From: Dirofilaria immitis
Taxonomy: Eukaryota > Nematoda > Chromadorea > Rhabditida > Onchocercidae
NCBI GenBank assembly: GCA_024305405.1
Contig: JAKNDB010000109.1
Location: 3,534,001-3,598,000, forward strand
Direction: 5' to 3'
Length of the DNA stretch: 64,000 nt
The position numbers were made by a program, and so were the translations under genes. The notes under the pieces are model-generated. The model was not told where the DNA came from, made no database searches, and saw only the letters and a program-made list of their open reading frames with translations. Position 1 is the stretch's first letter. Every line of letters begins with the position of its first letter. Positions 1 through 11,930 of this stretch are shown here, in pieces.

Positions 1-1120
1 ACCAGGATATGTCGAATACGAATACCTTTTCAATGGATAAAAAGATCATTCTCAAAGTAACAATTCACAACTTTTTATCTGGAATTTATAAATGGTCAAG
101 GAAAATCGTAACGGAATTTGTGGATCAACAATATAATCAGCGTCGAAATAAGATTTAGTATACAAGAATATCATAGCTCATATATCAAAATCAACACAAT
201 TGCTGTAACTGCTGCTTGTCCATAAATATAGGCATATTTTCAAAAAAAAATTTGCTGAAAAGACAACTGGAAGAGGAGTGATCATTAGCTGAAAGAGTAA
301 TCATAGCAGAAGTAACATTATTCGTTAACAAAATTGAAGTTTAAATGTCATATCGATGATCAAGACAAAAATTTGCTTCTTTAAGCTCTATTTTTGGTTT
401 CTAGTTTTAGATTTTTATAACTTGAAATTTCAAAATTATTCACAATTTCTGCCAGAAATCGTTCCGTCGTTGGATGTGCAACAAACATCTGAAAAGAAAC
501 TTCCCATTATTATGGATACAATTGCCAAAGATGAGGATCAAAGTACTAATTGGTGAACTTTGGATTTGATCTCAGTAATGATCCATTAAATGTCTAATTC
601 AATTTACAACAACTGATAATTTCTTACTTCTCGCTATTTTTCAATACCATCTATATCATCTTTAAAGGATCGTTGCCTAGGAAAACTTTTGCGGATCAAA
701 CGAGTTAAATCAAAAATAATATTTCTTTCACTTCTTGATTATTGTTTTCATTAGGTAGGGAAATTTCAGGGTAATCGATGAAACAAACAATCAAAACTCC
801 CAAATACCAACTGTTTCTTTCATTTCAACAAACGAGGTTACTATGTTTTATAATGGGATTTCGAAATTCTTTGGTGAAAATTTTAAACAAAATTTTGGAC
901 GTAAAAATTAAAAATAGTAAAAAATAATACATAGGTAGGACATAATGTTCTAGTAATATCACATTAACAATCCCAGGATCATTCTACTACTCACGAAAAG
1001 GAATTGTTTCGAGCGATCGTGATCGAATAATAACAACATTATCTTATTTCTCTTCACTACGAACTACAACTTCTGCATCACTGATCCTTTTGAAACCTTT
1101 GAACTCTAAAGCATTGTATA
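1..1120 (+). other. Left edge; possible terminal exon of an upstream gene
   Basis: Two short open stretches are visible. One is open from the window edge (about 3-158, ending QRRNKI-stop). The second, 396-556, follows an acceptor-like TTTCTAGTTTTAG at about 395 and reads FYNLKFQNYSQF ... DEDQSTNW-stop. The second could be the last exon of a + strand gene starting outside the window. No splice chain joins the two and no family is recognised. From 557 to 1120 I see only AT-rich non-coding sequence before the start of the next gene. Confidence 0.25.
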
Positions 1121-4098
1121 ATGAAATCACAACAAGAAATAGGGTGAGTTTTTCCAAAGTTTAGAAATTACGGCGTTTTCGCCTGTGAACAATTTGATTC
1201 TGATTTTAGAGTTTTAGATCAAGTTCGAATTAAAAATTTTCGATTTCTCTTTACAAAGAAAAGTTTTTTTGAAGCTGATTTTTCAATTCAATTAGTCAAC
1301 AACGATTGTAAGAAGATGGATAAAGCAGACGTTGAGTCGGATCATTTTCACTACTTCATTTAAGACTACGTCCCAATCAACAATGACAACCTATCCTATA
1401 GAAGAAAATCCTTCTAAATCCAGTAATCAATCACATCGTCATTCTTCTAATGGGGTACACATCGATGAAGAAATCAAGTTTTCTCCATTCGAAAACAAAG
1501 ACAATAATTCTGCTCGTAATAGTGAGGTTAAATAATTTTAGCAATAGTTTTATAAAGTTTTACAAATGAGTTCAAAAATACTAGCTAAATTTACAATTGA
1601 AAGATCTCAGTTTGTTTACGGTGAGATATAACTGTAAATTGTGTAGGCTCTTGGATCCGAATATTCGCTTCTTACCTCACTTAGTCCTTTTGATATGACC
1701 ACATCAGTGGAAAGTGGTTTTTCATATAAAATTTCGAATGAAATTCGTCATGCTCCAATTAAATCACGTTAGTTTTACCATCTTAACTTTTCATTTACAA
1801 CTTGCATTTTCTCAAACGCAGATTGAAAAATAATTTAGAAAAACAATGTCGAAGAATCTGTTTAAAATTTTCGGAAAAAAATAATCCGTATGTACTTTGC
1901 AAGTTGTTAAGCTCGAAAAGAAGTAGGAACTGCATATAGCGAGTTCAAAGATTTCCCAAACAAACAAACGAATACAGTGGATCGTGAATTTAACTTCCCG
2001 TCATTTGCTGATGAAAATATCGGTTAGTTATTATCTATTTCAAATATTTACCTGATTTAAACTTGCATTTTGAATTATATTAAGATTTTTGATAGCAATT
2101 ACAAAATCGATGGAATTTAAAAAAATGATGACAATTATAAAAAATTATATGCTACAATTCATATAACATGTTCATATCTTGAAAAAATATATTCAAATTC
2201 TGCAGAAAAGTGAGATATAGATGTTCATCAATTGATAAAATAATAAGAAAGACATTACAGAAGATGTTGGTATGGATTATACTGAATATGATTTCCCAAT
2301 GAAGAAATCTGCTGATGGTAGTCGCACATATGTACCAGAAAATCATGAACCACTAAACGCTCCATCCGGTATGAAACAAATCTCGGGTTAAAGTGTGAAA
2401 ATCCTGAGCTAATATTTGTTAAAACTTTAATCTCATTTTGTTATTGGAATATTACTTTAGCAGCAATTGTATACAATGCAAGTAAGAAGAATGATATTTC
2501 TGGAAGTGTAAAGAGAAAGAAGAAAGCTCAACAATATGGTCAGGAAAGCAGTCAAAAGTATAGGAACGGTAAGAAATAGTTTGAAGATTACCTAAAAATG
2601 GCGATAATTTTGAGTGCGGAATTAAGCATCCAGTTTTTTCTGCCTAAAAAAATTAAAATGAATCGTCATTTAGGATCTGTAGCCTTTCTTTTTCGTCACA
2701 TGGAGAGAGAGGGAGTTTGATTGTCGGGTTATACCCGATCAATTCCATTGATAGTGGCCGTACATTCAGGTTGCCGGTCATCTCGCTCTATTATTTTTCG
2801 ATAGTTTCGAACCAGTCATCACTTTTCCATACTGTTTAAACGTATCATCTATATCATCTTGGCCGTAATTGGATTAAACGGATTAAACTGTTCGCAAAAA
2901 ACGAACTTGAATGACGTAAATACAAAAATTTGATAAATTCGAATTCATAATAAGATCTGACTAAATTCTGAAAAAATATTTCAAGAATATAAGCTTGCCT
3001 CGTTTTAAAAATAAGTACCCACTGCATGGACAACAAAAATTATTTCTTGGAGCTAGTTAAAATTTGTTACTTATCACGAACTTCGCTTAAGAATGATTTA
3101 AGTAAAAGATGGAGCAAGTATTTTCATCAAAAATATTCTGTCATGAAATCAGCAGTTATTTACCATTTGAAAAGACCTGCAATACTTCTTACTATTTTCC
3201 AGCCACTCTGATTGTTTAAATATGCCTTACTGGGCATCCAGCACCAATCTTAAAGTTGTGTTTCTAAAATTTAATTTGTAAATTTCAGATATTAGCAAGG
3301 AATTGCTGCCAATGAATCACGATGAAACTAATTTAGTGCTAACGGATGTATATACTTCATCTTCAGTGAATTCATCCTCGATAGTACTAAGTGAACAAGA
3401 TGATTCGAAATTTTCTACCACGGTCAAATATTCTGTTATATTGTAGTTTTGTTCCCACTTAAAAATTTGTTTATTTTTAGATTTGATCTGACTCAAGCGG
3501 ATGCAAAACTTGAAAAGCTTTTAGTCCATTGCAAATATTTCTTTCATTTCTGGATATTGCACTGTTTTTAAATAATAATTATAATCAGATAGCTATTGCG
3601 TCCTCAATTGCCGTTTATTCTAGAGATTTAATAAAACTAATTTGGTGGAGAATAGAGAAACATTTATGATCCAGCAAAATTCTATCGTACATCACCGCCG
3701 AAACGACAACCTCTGCTAGAAAAAGGTTGATTTAAGAAGATTTGAGTTCCTTCCACATAATTATGAAGAGAGAGCTAAATCAATAAAATCCATAAGCTAA
3801 ATTAATAAAATTTCAATCATTAACGAATAATTCATTAAAAAGACATAATTATGATGTGACAATTATATCTATTGAAAGTCTTCAAAATAATCACGACAAT
3901 CTTGTGTTTTTAGTGCTAACATTTTGCACGAAGGATATAGCAATTCGTGATCGACACAATTTAGTCATTGCTTGTGGCAGTGAAACGGAAATTTGGCAAC
4001 CGTTTCGGTGTCCGGAAGGAAGTGAGTGTTTCTTTTCAGCTGATTCCAGTTATCGCATCTGTTGTGCTGTGGCCGAAGCCGTTCGCTATGCTCAATGA
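1121..4098 (+). CDS. Nine-exon gene of unknown function with Cys-rich C-terminus
   Basis: I do not recognise the family. Exons inferred from canonical splice sites and phase: 1121-1143, 1313-1526, 1647-1767, 1912-2022, 2261-2368, 2461-2568, 3289-3422, 3624-3725 and 3914-4098. They sum to a whole number of codons (368 aa) only if one T is added to the run at 3663-3665. Without it the frame ends at TAG in exon 8. The product is hydrophilic and Ser/Asn/Asp-rich, with a basic patch KRKKKAQQ and no membrane segment. The last 60 residues change character: spaced cysteines around CGSETEIWQPFRC, ECFF and YRICC resemble lustrin-type or other secreted Cys repeats, although no signal peptide is visible. 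An alternative is that exons 8-9 belong to a separate gene and this one stops by read-through at 3446. The exon 2-7 chain is the best-supported part. Confidence 0.6.
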
Positions 4099-7000
4099 TT
4101 AAAATAGCCTCATGTAATATATATATGTATTGCAATATCGTTATTTCATTTCATTCATCTAATTTAATCATTCCTTTCAAGGAAGGTGACCGATTTCCAA
4201 TTTGGCATCTATAATTTTATGAAACAATTCCAAGCAGTGAATAAAATAGTTATGACAACCAAAATAATAGCTACTGGAATTTTAAAATCTTTTTCTCGGC
4301 ATTATATGCCATCTAATCTCACTTTATTCCTATTTTATTTTCTCTTTTCATCTTTTCATTTGCTTCTTTTTGCTTTGGCGTTTTCAAATTCATACATTAA
4401 ACTCGGCTTCGAAATAATAATTACCAATAATATTTCATGTGTACTGTCGATAAATTTTTATCCTATTTTTAAATTGATTTTGTTTCAAATTTCAAATAAC
4501 ATCATATTTTTCTTAATTTGTGTTCATAAAACGTTGCTAACATACTTTAAATCACATCTTTTGCTAAAAAAATTTTTTTCCATTTCTTCAAAACAGGTTT
4601 TCTTTTGCAATGTGTTATTTTCCCTCAAATTTTGATTATCGTTTTAAAACTATGCTATTTCCACTTTTTGTGCTCCTTAAAAATGTTTGCTTTTATAGCC
4701 CGCTACCTTTTTTTGTTTTTAGCAAATTGTCTTGTTATTAACCCAATTGTAATTAAATTATAAACAAATGTAAAATAAATGTTGCATAACTTTTCTATAC
4801 CTAATATGATCCAATAATCATCCAGGATTGCAGGGTAGTATTTGTTAGTAAATAACCAAGTAAAAATTACCTTTTAAACTTCATTAAATCGTAGAAAGAG
4901 ATTCCATGAGATGTAATACCGATGTATTATATAACATAACAGTATGAAGATATTTGTAAACTGTATTGGAAAAAGTAAACTTAATTCATTTCATCGAAGA
5001 CGTTCATAGTGAACGCAGAGAAGAAAATGATATAACAATTAATATGCTAGATTTAGATACAGTGAATAAGACAGAAATTCTGCTTTATTGGTGTTAGCAT
5101 GCTGCATTTTCTCTTTTTAATCATTTAATTTAATCATGATTATACAAAATTATTCAATGATACAAGATTGATATTATAAAAGAATCGTTCTTTCCCGAAA
5201 AATTTCTATAATTTAGAAATTTTCTTTTTAATTAATGAAAAATTCAAGAATGTGTGTAAAATCTTTATTTCGCAATCTTTATCGTTTGTATACTACTTAA
5301 ATGTCGTGTCTTGAATGATTTCATGCTGTTTGACAATGACTATCTGAATATCCTACTTATTAGTGTTAATACAAAAATACAAACTTTATTAATTTCACCA
5401 GTTGTGATCGAGATTGAGCATAATTAGTAACAGTCGCCAGAGAATTTTGTCGTTTATTTCAGAAGTTAACGATTCATTTGTGATAACAATATGTCCAGAA
5501 TTATTCGTCTGACTTTTTATTTTAAGTAAGAGGAGTTGAGGATTTAAGAAGAAAAGATGTTCTATCTTAAAGATGGGTTCGCATTTCAATCATTTCCAAA
5601 ATCCGCATCTTACTCGTTCATCAACGTATACTATCTTGCACTGAATATAGACGTAACTAAGTACAAATTAATAGAAGTATCTTTCATTGTACACTATAGT
5701 AAGAAATGTGATAATTGCTTAACAAAAGATTTACAGCATTCAGGAATAGCAGGATTATCCGGCAATTTTTTGATATGTCATACGCTAGTTCTTAAATGAT
5801 TGGCATTATCTTTCCTGGCACAAATTATCAAGCCATTTAAATTTCATCGCTTCAAGAGGCTATCTGATAATTATTACTATTTATCACAAATTATAAAAAC
5901 ATAAACCCATCACGAGACTGATTGAAAGTGGAGATAACGAAACTTCTCGATAGCTTTTTAGGACATTTCAATGCTTAGGCATTTTTAGTACTCTCTGCTT
6001 TCTATTATTAGACAAAATATCTAAAAACGACAGTTTGTTTTTGAAAAGCATCGTTATGAGACCATTTTTGGTTTCATAAAATTTTAGGAAAAATTAAGAA
6101 GTGATGAAGGAAAGGTGCTGGTTATCTTGCATTTTTGGATTTCCATTTTTATATTAGCATTCGAAATGATTTATAGTCTTGAAGATTATGTAAATGCATT
6201 ATATTTTCCAAGAATTTGTAAAGTAACAAAGTTGAATATGTTTCAGTTTATGGGCATATATTGGAATGTTAGCGATTCTTTACAAAAAAAAAAGCAGCGG
6301 TAAACAAAAACAAAATACTTTTAATGCTGTGGAAAAGTTTTTCTTATAGCACTGACAATTATTCGCTGAAGATAAATCAAGGCTTAACATATTGAGAATT
6401 CATATCAAGGCTTGCATACTGAAAATTTTTCTATTTACGTTTAGATGGCTCTTTGCGGAATATTTTAAAAAAAGTTGATTTATGGAGATGTTTCTGTAGT
6501 TACCTCGAATGGGATATCAGTATCTTTGAATTGTCAGAAGAATCATTGTTATAGAAGTCATTTTACTAGGCATTCAAGAAATTGACCCTATCCAGATATA
6601 TAACTACAATTAAAATGAAATTAAATATTGGTAATAAAAGAATTCGATGCTCAGCAAATTTTCAAATTTAGTGAAAATCACAAATATTGCATTTTTCAAG
6701 CATTCAAATAAAGAAAGTAGTAGTATTATAGTAACCTAATGAATATTACTTTACAAATCATAGAAATTCCACTATAATTTTTCATTTATTATCAGCTATG
6801 AATTCATCAAATAATTAAAACTTAAGAGTCACAGAGATTAAATAGCATGTTTAAAAGATTAACAGTTAGTAGTTTCGCTCATTTTAATGAAAGACTTATT
6901 CAGCTGGAATAAAAGAACCTAGAATAATAGACATGCTTTTTAAAATTAATCCAGCTGATTAAAGTGTTTCCAAGGTAACGCAACGGTTGCTCTTACGGAT

Positions 7001-7132
7001 CTTTTTTTTCATTTTGCAAAAATCGTTAGTATGCGTTAATTTTGCAACTTATCATTATTGCTCATTACTACATTAGATTTACCTTAACTTTTCAAATCAG
7101 CGTCGTGTCTTGGTTCCTCGTGCAAGGAATAA
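4099..7132. other. Intergenic, AT-rich, no supported gene
   Basis: Open frames here (for example 4186-4635 and 5557-5799) are rich in Phe/Ile/Leu/Asn/Lys, as expected from AT-rich DNA. They lack a spliced-leader acceptor near a start codon and have no recognisable domain. A short direct duplication beginning ATCAAGGCTT occurs twice at about 6377-6430. Confidence 0.5.
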
Positions 7133-8248
7133 ATGGCGGATGAAACACTAATGAAAGCTGGCTTACATGTAGATGCTTACAATAAAATACACCTTCTGCA
7201 ACCAGGTAATTTGTAAATCATTACATCAATGGCTGCTTTTTTTTGATTAGCAACATCTCTGGCTAATCATTGTATTTCATTATACCATTTGTTTTGATGA
7301 GGCAAGAAACTGAATGTAAAGCGAAATTTGTAAGCTTAGAGCATAGCAAGAATTCTAAATTTGGATTTTTGAGAAATCGAATTTTTGATCTTACTAAAGC
7401 GATGCTCCTGTGATTCTCTATTCTATCTTTACATACATATCAGCTAAAGCTGGATAAATATTTACAGAAACTATTTTTAGATGTTGCGGATGCCTCTAAT
7501 GAACTTGTTGAAGAAACGAAAGAAATTGTAAACAAATTAAACACTTTCAGTGATGTTACAAAAGCAATCATCAAAGCATTTGACGAAGTAAGGTTTCGAT
7601 AAATTCATTGTACTGCTAGCACATACACTATGTGCAAAAAGAATAAAATTATCTTTTGTTTACTTTTAGTTAGCGATAACTGTAGAAGGTGAAAAATGCG
7701 TGCGATATCATCCAGAAATGTTTTGAAAACCACGGATAAACAACATATCGTCGATGAGCAGCAATTGCAGGTCTATTAATAATAGTTTTGAACTTTTCAA
7801 GTTCAAACTGAGAAACAGTGCGTTAGAACTTGAAAAATCTGTATACGTCATTTAAAAATCGTGATACACGAAGACATATTTATCTGCCTATATTTCTCAC
7901 TTCGAACTTGAAAATTGAATTGCTTTTATAATTATAACAGATAGCACCTTTCCAAGTCCACCATCTAGTCTGATTTCAATCCTATTTTGATTGAGAAATA
8001 GAGCATGCGTTCTTAACACCCTATTTAAAATTCGGAGTTCCTAATTTTATCTTACACGCTCTTCAAATTAGTGCTTTTTTTTTTTTTTCAAAGAACAGGG
8101 ACGGAAGAAGTACTAAACAAAGGACTGTCTACAGATTCTGATACGAGAACGTGAAGTGGAGCTGGAAAGATTACAGGTTGAGTTAGAAAGTACTCAACGG
8201 CAAGAATATGCTCTGAAAGAATATTTGCAGAAATTTTCATCACTATAA
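7133..8248 (+). CDS. ift-20: Intraflagellar transport protein 20 (IFT20), frame broken by one base
   Basis: IFT20 is a small coiled-coil subunit of IFT complex B that moves cargo from the Golgi to cilia. In nematodes that means ciliated sensory neurons. Exons: 7133-7205, 7481-7587, 7670-7770 and 8135-8248. The start MADETLMKAGLH, the middle MRAISSRNVLK and the tail EVELERLQVELE align collinearly with the family. The expected length is about 132 aa, and this model gives 131 aa. The frame from exon 2 runs into exon 3 as LAITVEGEK and then slips: A5 at 7692-7696 must be A6 to continue into MRAISSRN. As written, the protein stops at TGA 9 codons later. No alternative acceptor avoids this, because the other frame has a stop just upstream. 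A sequencing deletion is the likely cause; a pseudogene is less likely because all splice sites and the rest of the frame are intact. Confidence 0.9.
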
Positions 8249-8280
8249 ATTTTTCGTTTGCGCAAAATAGCACCTGATTT

Positions 8281-9107
8281 CTAGTTATGTAAAATGCATT
8301 TTATTCGTCCCCAAGATGGTTGAAAGATTTCTGTCAACTTTTCTGCGCTCCTTACGTTGATCAAGAAATCATTTCTGTCTTTGACACGAAAACAAGTGGT
8401 ATCTTGTACAACACTTTCATCGCTAATTTTCCGAGCCAAATGATTTTTCATTTTGTGCAAGAATTCATGAAAACGAAACAAAAGATGAAAAATACATTCG
8501 AATCAACAATCTCATTACTGTTTTTGCCTGAGTACATTTGTTGTTAATAAATAGGCAGTTTTTTCAAAATTGTTTCTAACCTAACTCGCACTTTTCTCAT
8601 AAGAAAGATGAAAAATTACGTTAATTACTACATAAACAAATTAACTTAGAGTCATTTATGCATTGCTAATAATTGCTTACGATTTGGGTAACAATACTTC
8701 CAATCCCCAGTTCATTTCTACTTTATTCAAACCGCTTCAAAATTTATGCTAGACGAATTGACTTTGTTTTAAATTTCTTGACAAATATAATTTTTGGAAA
8801 CTTTACATGAAAAATATTTACTTAGACGACTCAGCTTTACTCATGCAAGAAGTGACTGTTGTGAATTTTTCAAACTGATGAAAAATGTGGAAATGAAAAA
8901 CAATTACTCTTAGTCCAGCATATTTAAATGCAGAGCAATTCAAACAACTTTAAAATATAGTAATAATCACTGATAAAAGAGCTATGCAAAAGCTTATTTA
9001 TAGCAACAAAGACGAAATAAACACAATCCGTCGTTCCCTAAATTCTAATTCAAAATACCCGCTGGCACGTGACACTAATAATCTTTGATGACAGAAAACT
9101 GAAGCGA
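8281..9107 (-). CDS. 3' part of an unrecognised gene, convergent with ift-20
   Basis: Three minus-strand exons fit in phase: 9107-9076 (SVFCHQRLL), 8874-8841 (FEKFTTVTSCM) and a terminal exon 8527-8281. The terminal exon reads KNSNEIVDSN, then FRFHEFLHKMKNHLARK, then FRVKDRNDFLIN and NVRSAEKLTEIFQPSW before the stop. Its two halves join only if A5 (+ strand) at 8488-8492 is A6, the same defect as in the neighbouring genes. Amino-acid composition is balanced, unlike random AT-rich frames. The stop codon lies only 32 nt from the ift-20 stop on the other strand, so the 3' UTRs must overlap. The 5' end was not found. An acceptor followed by ATG (MRNAFEKMADLK) near 9517-9528 is a possible start, but no donor connects it. 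Function unknown. Confidence 0.5.
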
Positions 9108-10182
9108 CTGAAACTGTCTACAATTAAACATATGTGAGTTGCACTGATTCTAGCAAGAAAATTGATTCTAGTAAGAAAAAACATTATATCTAGAATAGAT
9201 CAATACAACACTTTTTCGTGATGAATTAATTCATACACTTAGTTAATACCTAATCAATTTACTTACAAAAAACAAAATTGGATTTTACTTTTATTATTTC
9301 CCATAAGCTCATGATTATGGAAATGACGAATAGTAATAAAGAATTTATCCAGACTACCCTACAGTAATGAGAACAGCCAACTTCACCACATCACATCAGA
9401 ATGCATCCTTGAAAACTTAAACAACCAAGAAAGTGTAACATGAATTAATCCGTTATGGTGAATGATAAAGTTTATTTTGAAGATTAAATGAAATCAATTT
9501 TCAGATCCGCCATTTTTTCAAATGCGTTCCGCATTGCGCTGTAAATGTACACCTAGTTTAAAGTGAGATAGCGAACATATCGGTTACATTAATGAGGAGC
9601 AACACGATGTCTCTGCAAGATAATAGTTGACAAATGTTGTCCCTAAATTTCCAAAGTTAATTGCTACCTTAACAGAAAACTGCTGGATTAATTTGATAAA
9701 CTTGACATAAAAATGAGCTGAGATACATTTGATATGTTTAATATATGCCGTAATGAATAAAAATTGTCAAAAATAAATCTAAATACTGTTATTTCAAGTT
9801 ATCAGATTACGCGAACAACTAGACAATGCCATCGGCAATGACATAATACATTCAGAGGCCACACAACTATTCGACGTTTTTTGGCTCAGCAACTTGATGT
9901 CGGAACACAGTCACGCACTAGCGGTACCATTATTATCCATTATAGAGAGAGCATCAAAAATCTGGAAAAATCAGAAGAAAAATGACTCATACAGCTGTTC
10001 GTATGAGTTGGCAAAATAACATCTTGAGCAACGAAACTCAAGACATTATTTCAGAATTCCATTTAAATAAATATTGGTTAAAAGAAATTGTATAAAAGAA
10101 AATATTATCAGCTATAATGGCTATAATGGAAACGAATAATCTAGATATTGCTTAAACATGAAAAAAGCTACAAATAATCATT
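9108..10182. other. Stretch with no firm gene
   Basis: AT-rich sequence. It may hold 5' exons of the minus-strand gene ending at 8281 and the 3' UTR of the LITAF-domain gene. Nothing else is supported. Confidence 0.4.
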
Positions 10183-11646
10183 TCACAAAGTTTCTACTCT
10201 ACGGCCACCTGTACGACTCGATCCAGAAACTATTCTCGTTTTCTCAGATCTTTTGTAGGATCCCAATAATACTTTGCAGTTGGGGCAGGTATGATTCACA
10301 TCCTACAATTAAGAGCATTCTGTAAGTAAACTGGTTTGAAAAGAACACGAACTTGACTTTACAAAAGTCAGATGACTGTTAATATCATTGATGAAAAATG
10401 TTCTCGTACAAAATTTAATTTGATAGGACACAAAGGAATAAAGAAGAAAAAATGAATTACCAAACAATCGTTAATGCAGAAAGGAATCAAACAGCAACCA
10501 AGCCAGCAACTGTAAAATAAAAACTATAGTAGTACCATTTCCTAAAGACTGATATTTCCTTTACAAAACAGCACACATAAATATGGGAATCCTGAGACCG
10601 AAAAAAACTCTACATTACATGTTTACCATAACGTATGATGCAGCAATAGCATTCTGATAAGTTTTCTGAAATTCCATAATGTAAAATTAAGAATTCTCAT
10701 TTTGAATTGGAATGAGAACAAGCTATATAAAGAATATTTTAATAGTTGTCAGAACAAGAGAGAAGACAAATTCTACTCATGCGGTAATTTTACAAACAAA
10801 AGACACTAACCCGAAAAGCAACAGTACTCCACAAATCGTGAATGCTAATAAACCGGCGTGCGTGCGTGTTTCCGTAACAATAGCTTTATTACAACTAGGA
10901 CAAGTCATTGTACAGGAATGTGGTCCAAAATAGGCACACCAACAATAACCGGTATTGTATGTGGTTCTGGATGCATTACAGAAGGGTTTGCTAAAAATTT
11001 AATTTATAATAAGAGTACAAGAAATATGGTTTATCCTTAACTTTAATTTGCATTGATTCTTCTCATATGTCTCAGTTTGAAAATCAGAGAATTGGGTAAG
11101 AGAGGAGAGGAAGGGATGAAAAGTGAGGAGAGGGAAGGGGAAGGGGAGAGGGAAGAAAGGGGAAGGCAACTGGAGATCAATTCAGATAAAACTAATTTCT
11201 ATGCCTTTAATACATGCAAAATATGCGATATACAAGCCCGATTATAATCTTATATTTTCCAGAACTACTACAAATAAGTGACTAGCTTTTTGATGAATTC
11301 TTATCAAAACAGATAGTAACTAACGTAATATAGGATTGACAGTTTGTGGTATATATGCAGGATTACTAGATGGTTGTGGTGAAGGTGGGAAGGGTCCAAA
11401 TTTTCCTGTTGCTTGAGATATTCCACTGGCATTTGCGTTTGAGCCAATTGCTGCTTCTATAACATTATCGTCATTTCTGGATTAGCAAAATCGATTAAAC
11501 TGGTTTATTAATACAAGTCAATAAGACGGTAAAGAAAACAACGAAATTTCAAATATTTATAGAACAAAGGAGAAACTTTTCTAAACGGCATAAAACGAAC
11601 CGTATGATGGTGGACTTTCGTGGCGATTGTCTTCAAAATTATTCAT
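10183..11646 (-). CDS. LITAF-domain (SIMPLE-like) endolysosomal membrane protein
   Basis: LITAF-domain proteins are small monotopic proteins on late endosome and lysosome membranes. Two CxxC halves bind one zinc ion around a hydrophobic hairpin. Exons (minus): 11646-11601, 11456-11325, 10990-10811, a small poorly resolved exon near 10591-10565, and 10302-10183. The N-terminus carries a PPSY motif (HESPPSYEAA), typical for WW-domain/NEDD4-type binding, followed by a Pro-rich stretch. The first zinc knuckle is CTMTCPSCNKAIVTE, the hydrophobic segment is GLLAFTICGVLLLFG, and the second knuckle is DVNHTCPNCKVLLGSYKR. The frame slips just before the first knuckle: A4 (+ strand) at 10927-10930 must be A5 to give VGVPIFGPHSC. 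The hairpin exon seems to have a second defect or an odd donor and is uncertain. An acceptor at 11677-11688 (minus strand) lies 31 nt before the ATG and suits trans-splicing. Confidence 0.88.
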
Positions 11647-11696
11647 TGTTAATTCCACTATGCTATTTGAAATGATCTAAAATCAAGTTAAAATTA

Positions 11697-11900
11697 ATGT
11701 CCGATTCGAATCATTCTAAAATGATGATCCCCAGAGTCAAGCAAAACCCAGGAAATTCAATCAACCATTACAACACCCACTGCTTCTGTCAAAGCACAGA
11801 CCAGCAGCCACGTATTGTACATGCCGGTGGACGCTCTGAAACTGATTGGTTCATAGACTATAATATAGATTTTAATAAGAAAGAATTAGACGAAATCTGA
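11697..11900 (+). CDS. Small single-exon gene, 67 aa, unknown function
   Basis: An uninterrupted frame from ATG at 11697 to TGA at 11900 has balanced, hydrophilic composition: MSDSNHSKMMIPRV at the start, a THCFCQST dicysteine motif, then RIVHAGGRSETDWFIDYN and a KKELDEI end. AATAAA follows at about 11931. No signal peptide or membrane segment is seen. The start lies 50 bp from the divergent LITAF start, so the two genes would share a promoter region, and the trans-splice acceptor of LITAF lies between them. It could also be the last exon of a longer gene, but no upstream exon was found. The family is not recognised. Confidence 0.5.
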   Translation: MSDSNHSKMMIPRVKQNPGNSINHYNTHCFCQSTDQQPRIVHAGGRSETDWFIDYNIDFNKKELDEI

Positions 11901-11930
11901 ATCTATGCCTGATGTACTCAGAGGTTACAA

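Noticed and set aside
4186..4635. 149-codon open frame, hydrophobic, could be read as a membrane protein
   Set aside because: Starts at GTG, composed of Phe/Leu/Ile/Ser/Asn from T-rich DNA, with no start or splice context; typical chance frame in AT-rich sequence.
8088..8273. 61-codon minus-strand frame just after the orphan terminal exon
   Set aside because: It is antisense to the last ift-20 exon, and the orphan frame stops cleanly at 8281.
11053..11247. Plus-strand Glu/Arg/Gly-rich frame
   Set aside because: Purine-rich low-complexity tract inside an intron of the LITAF gene on the other strand.
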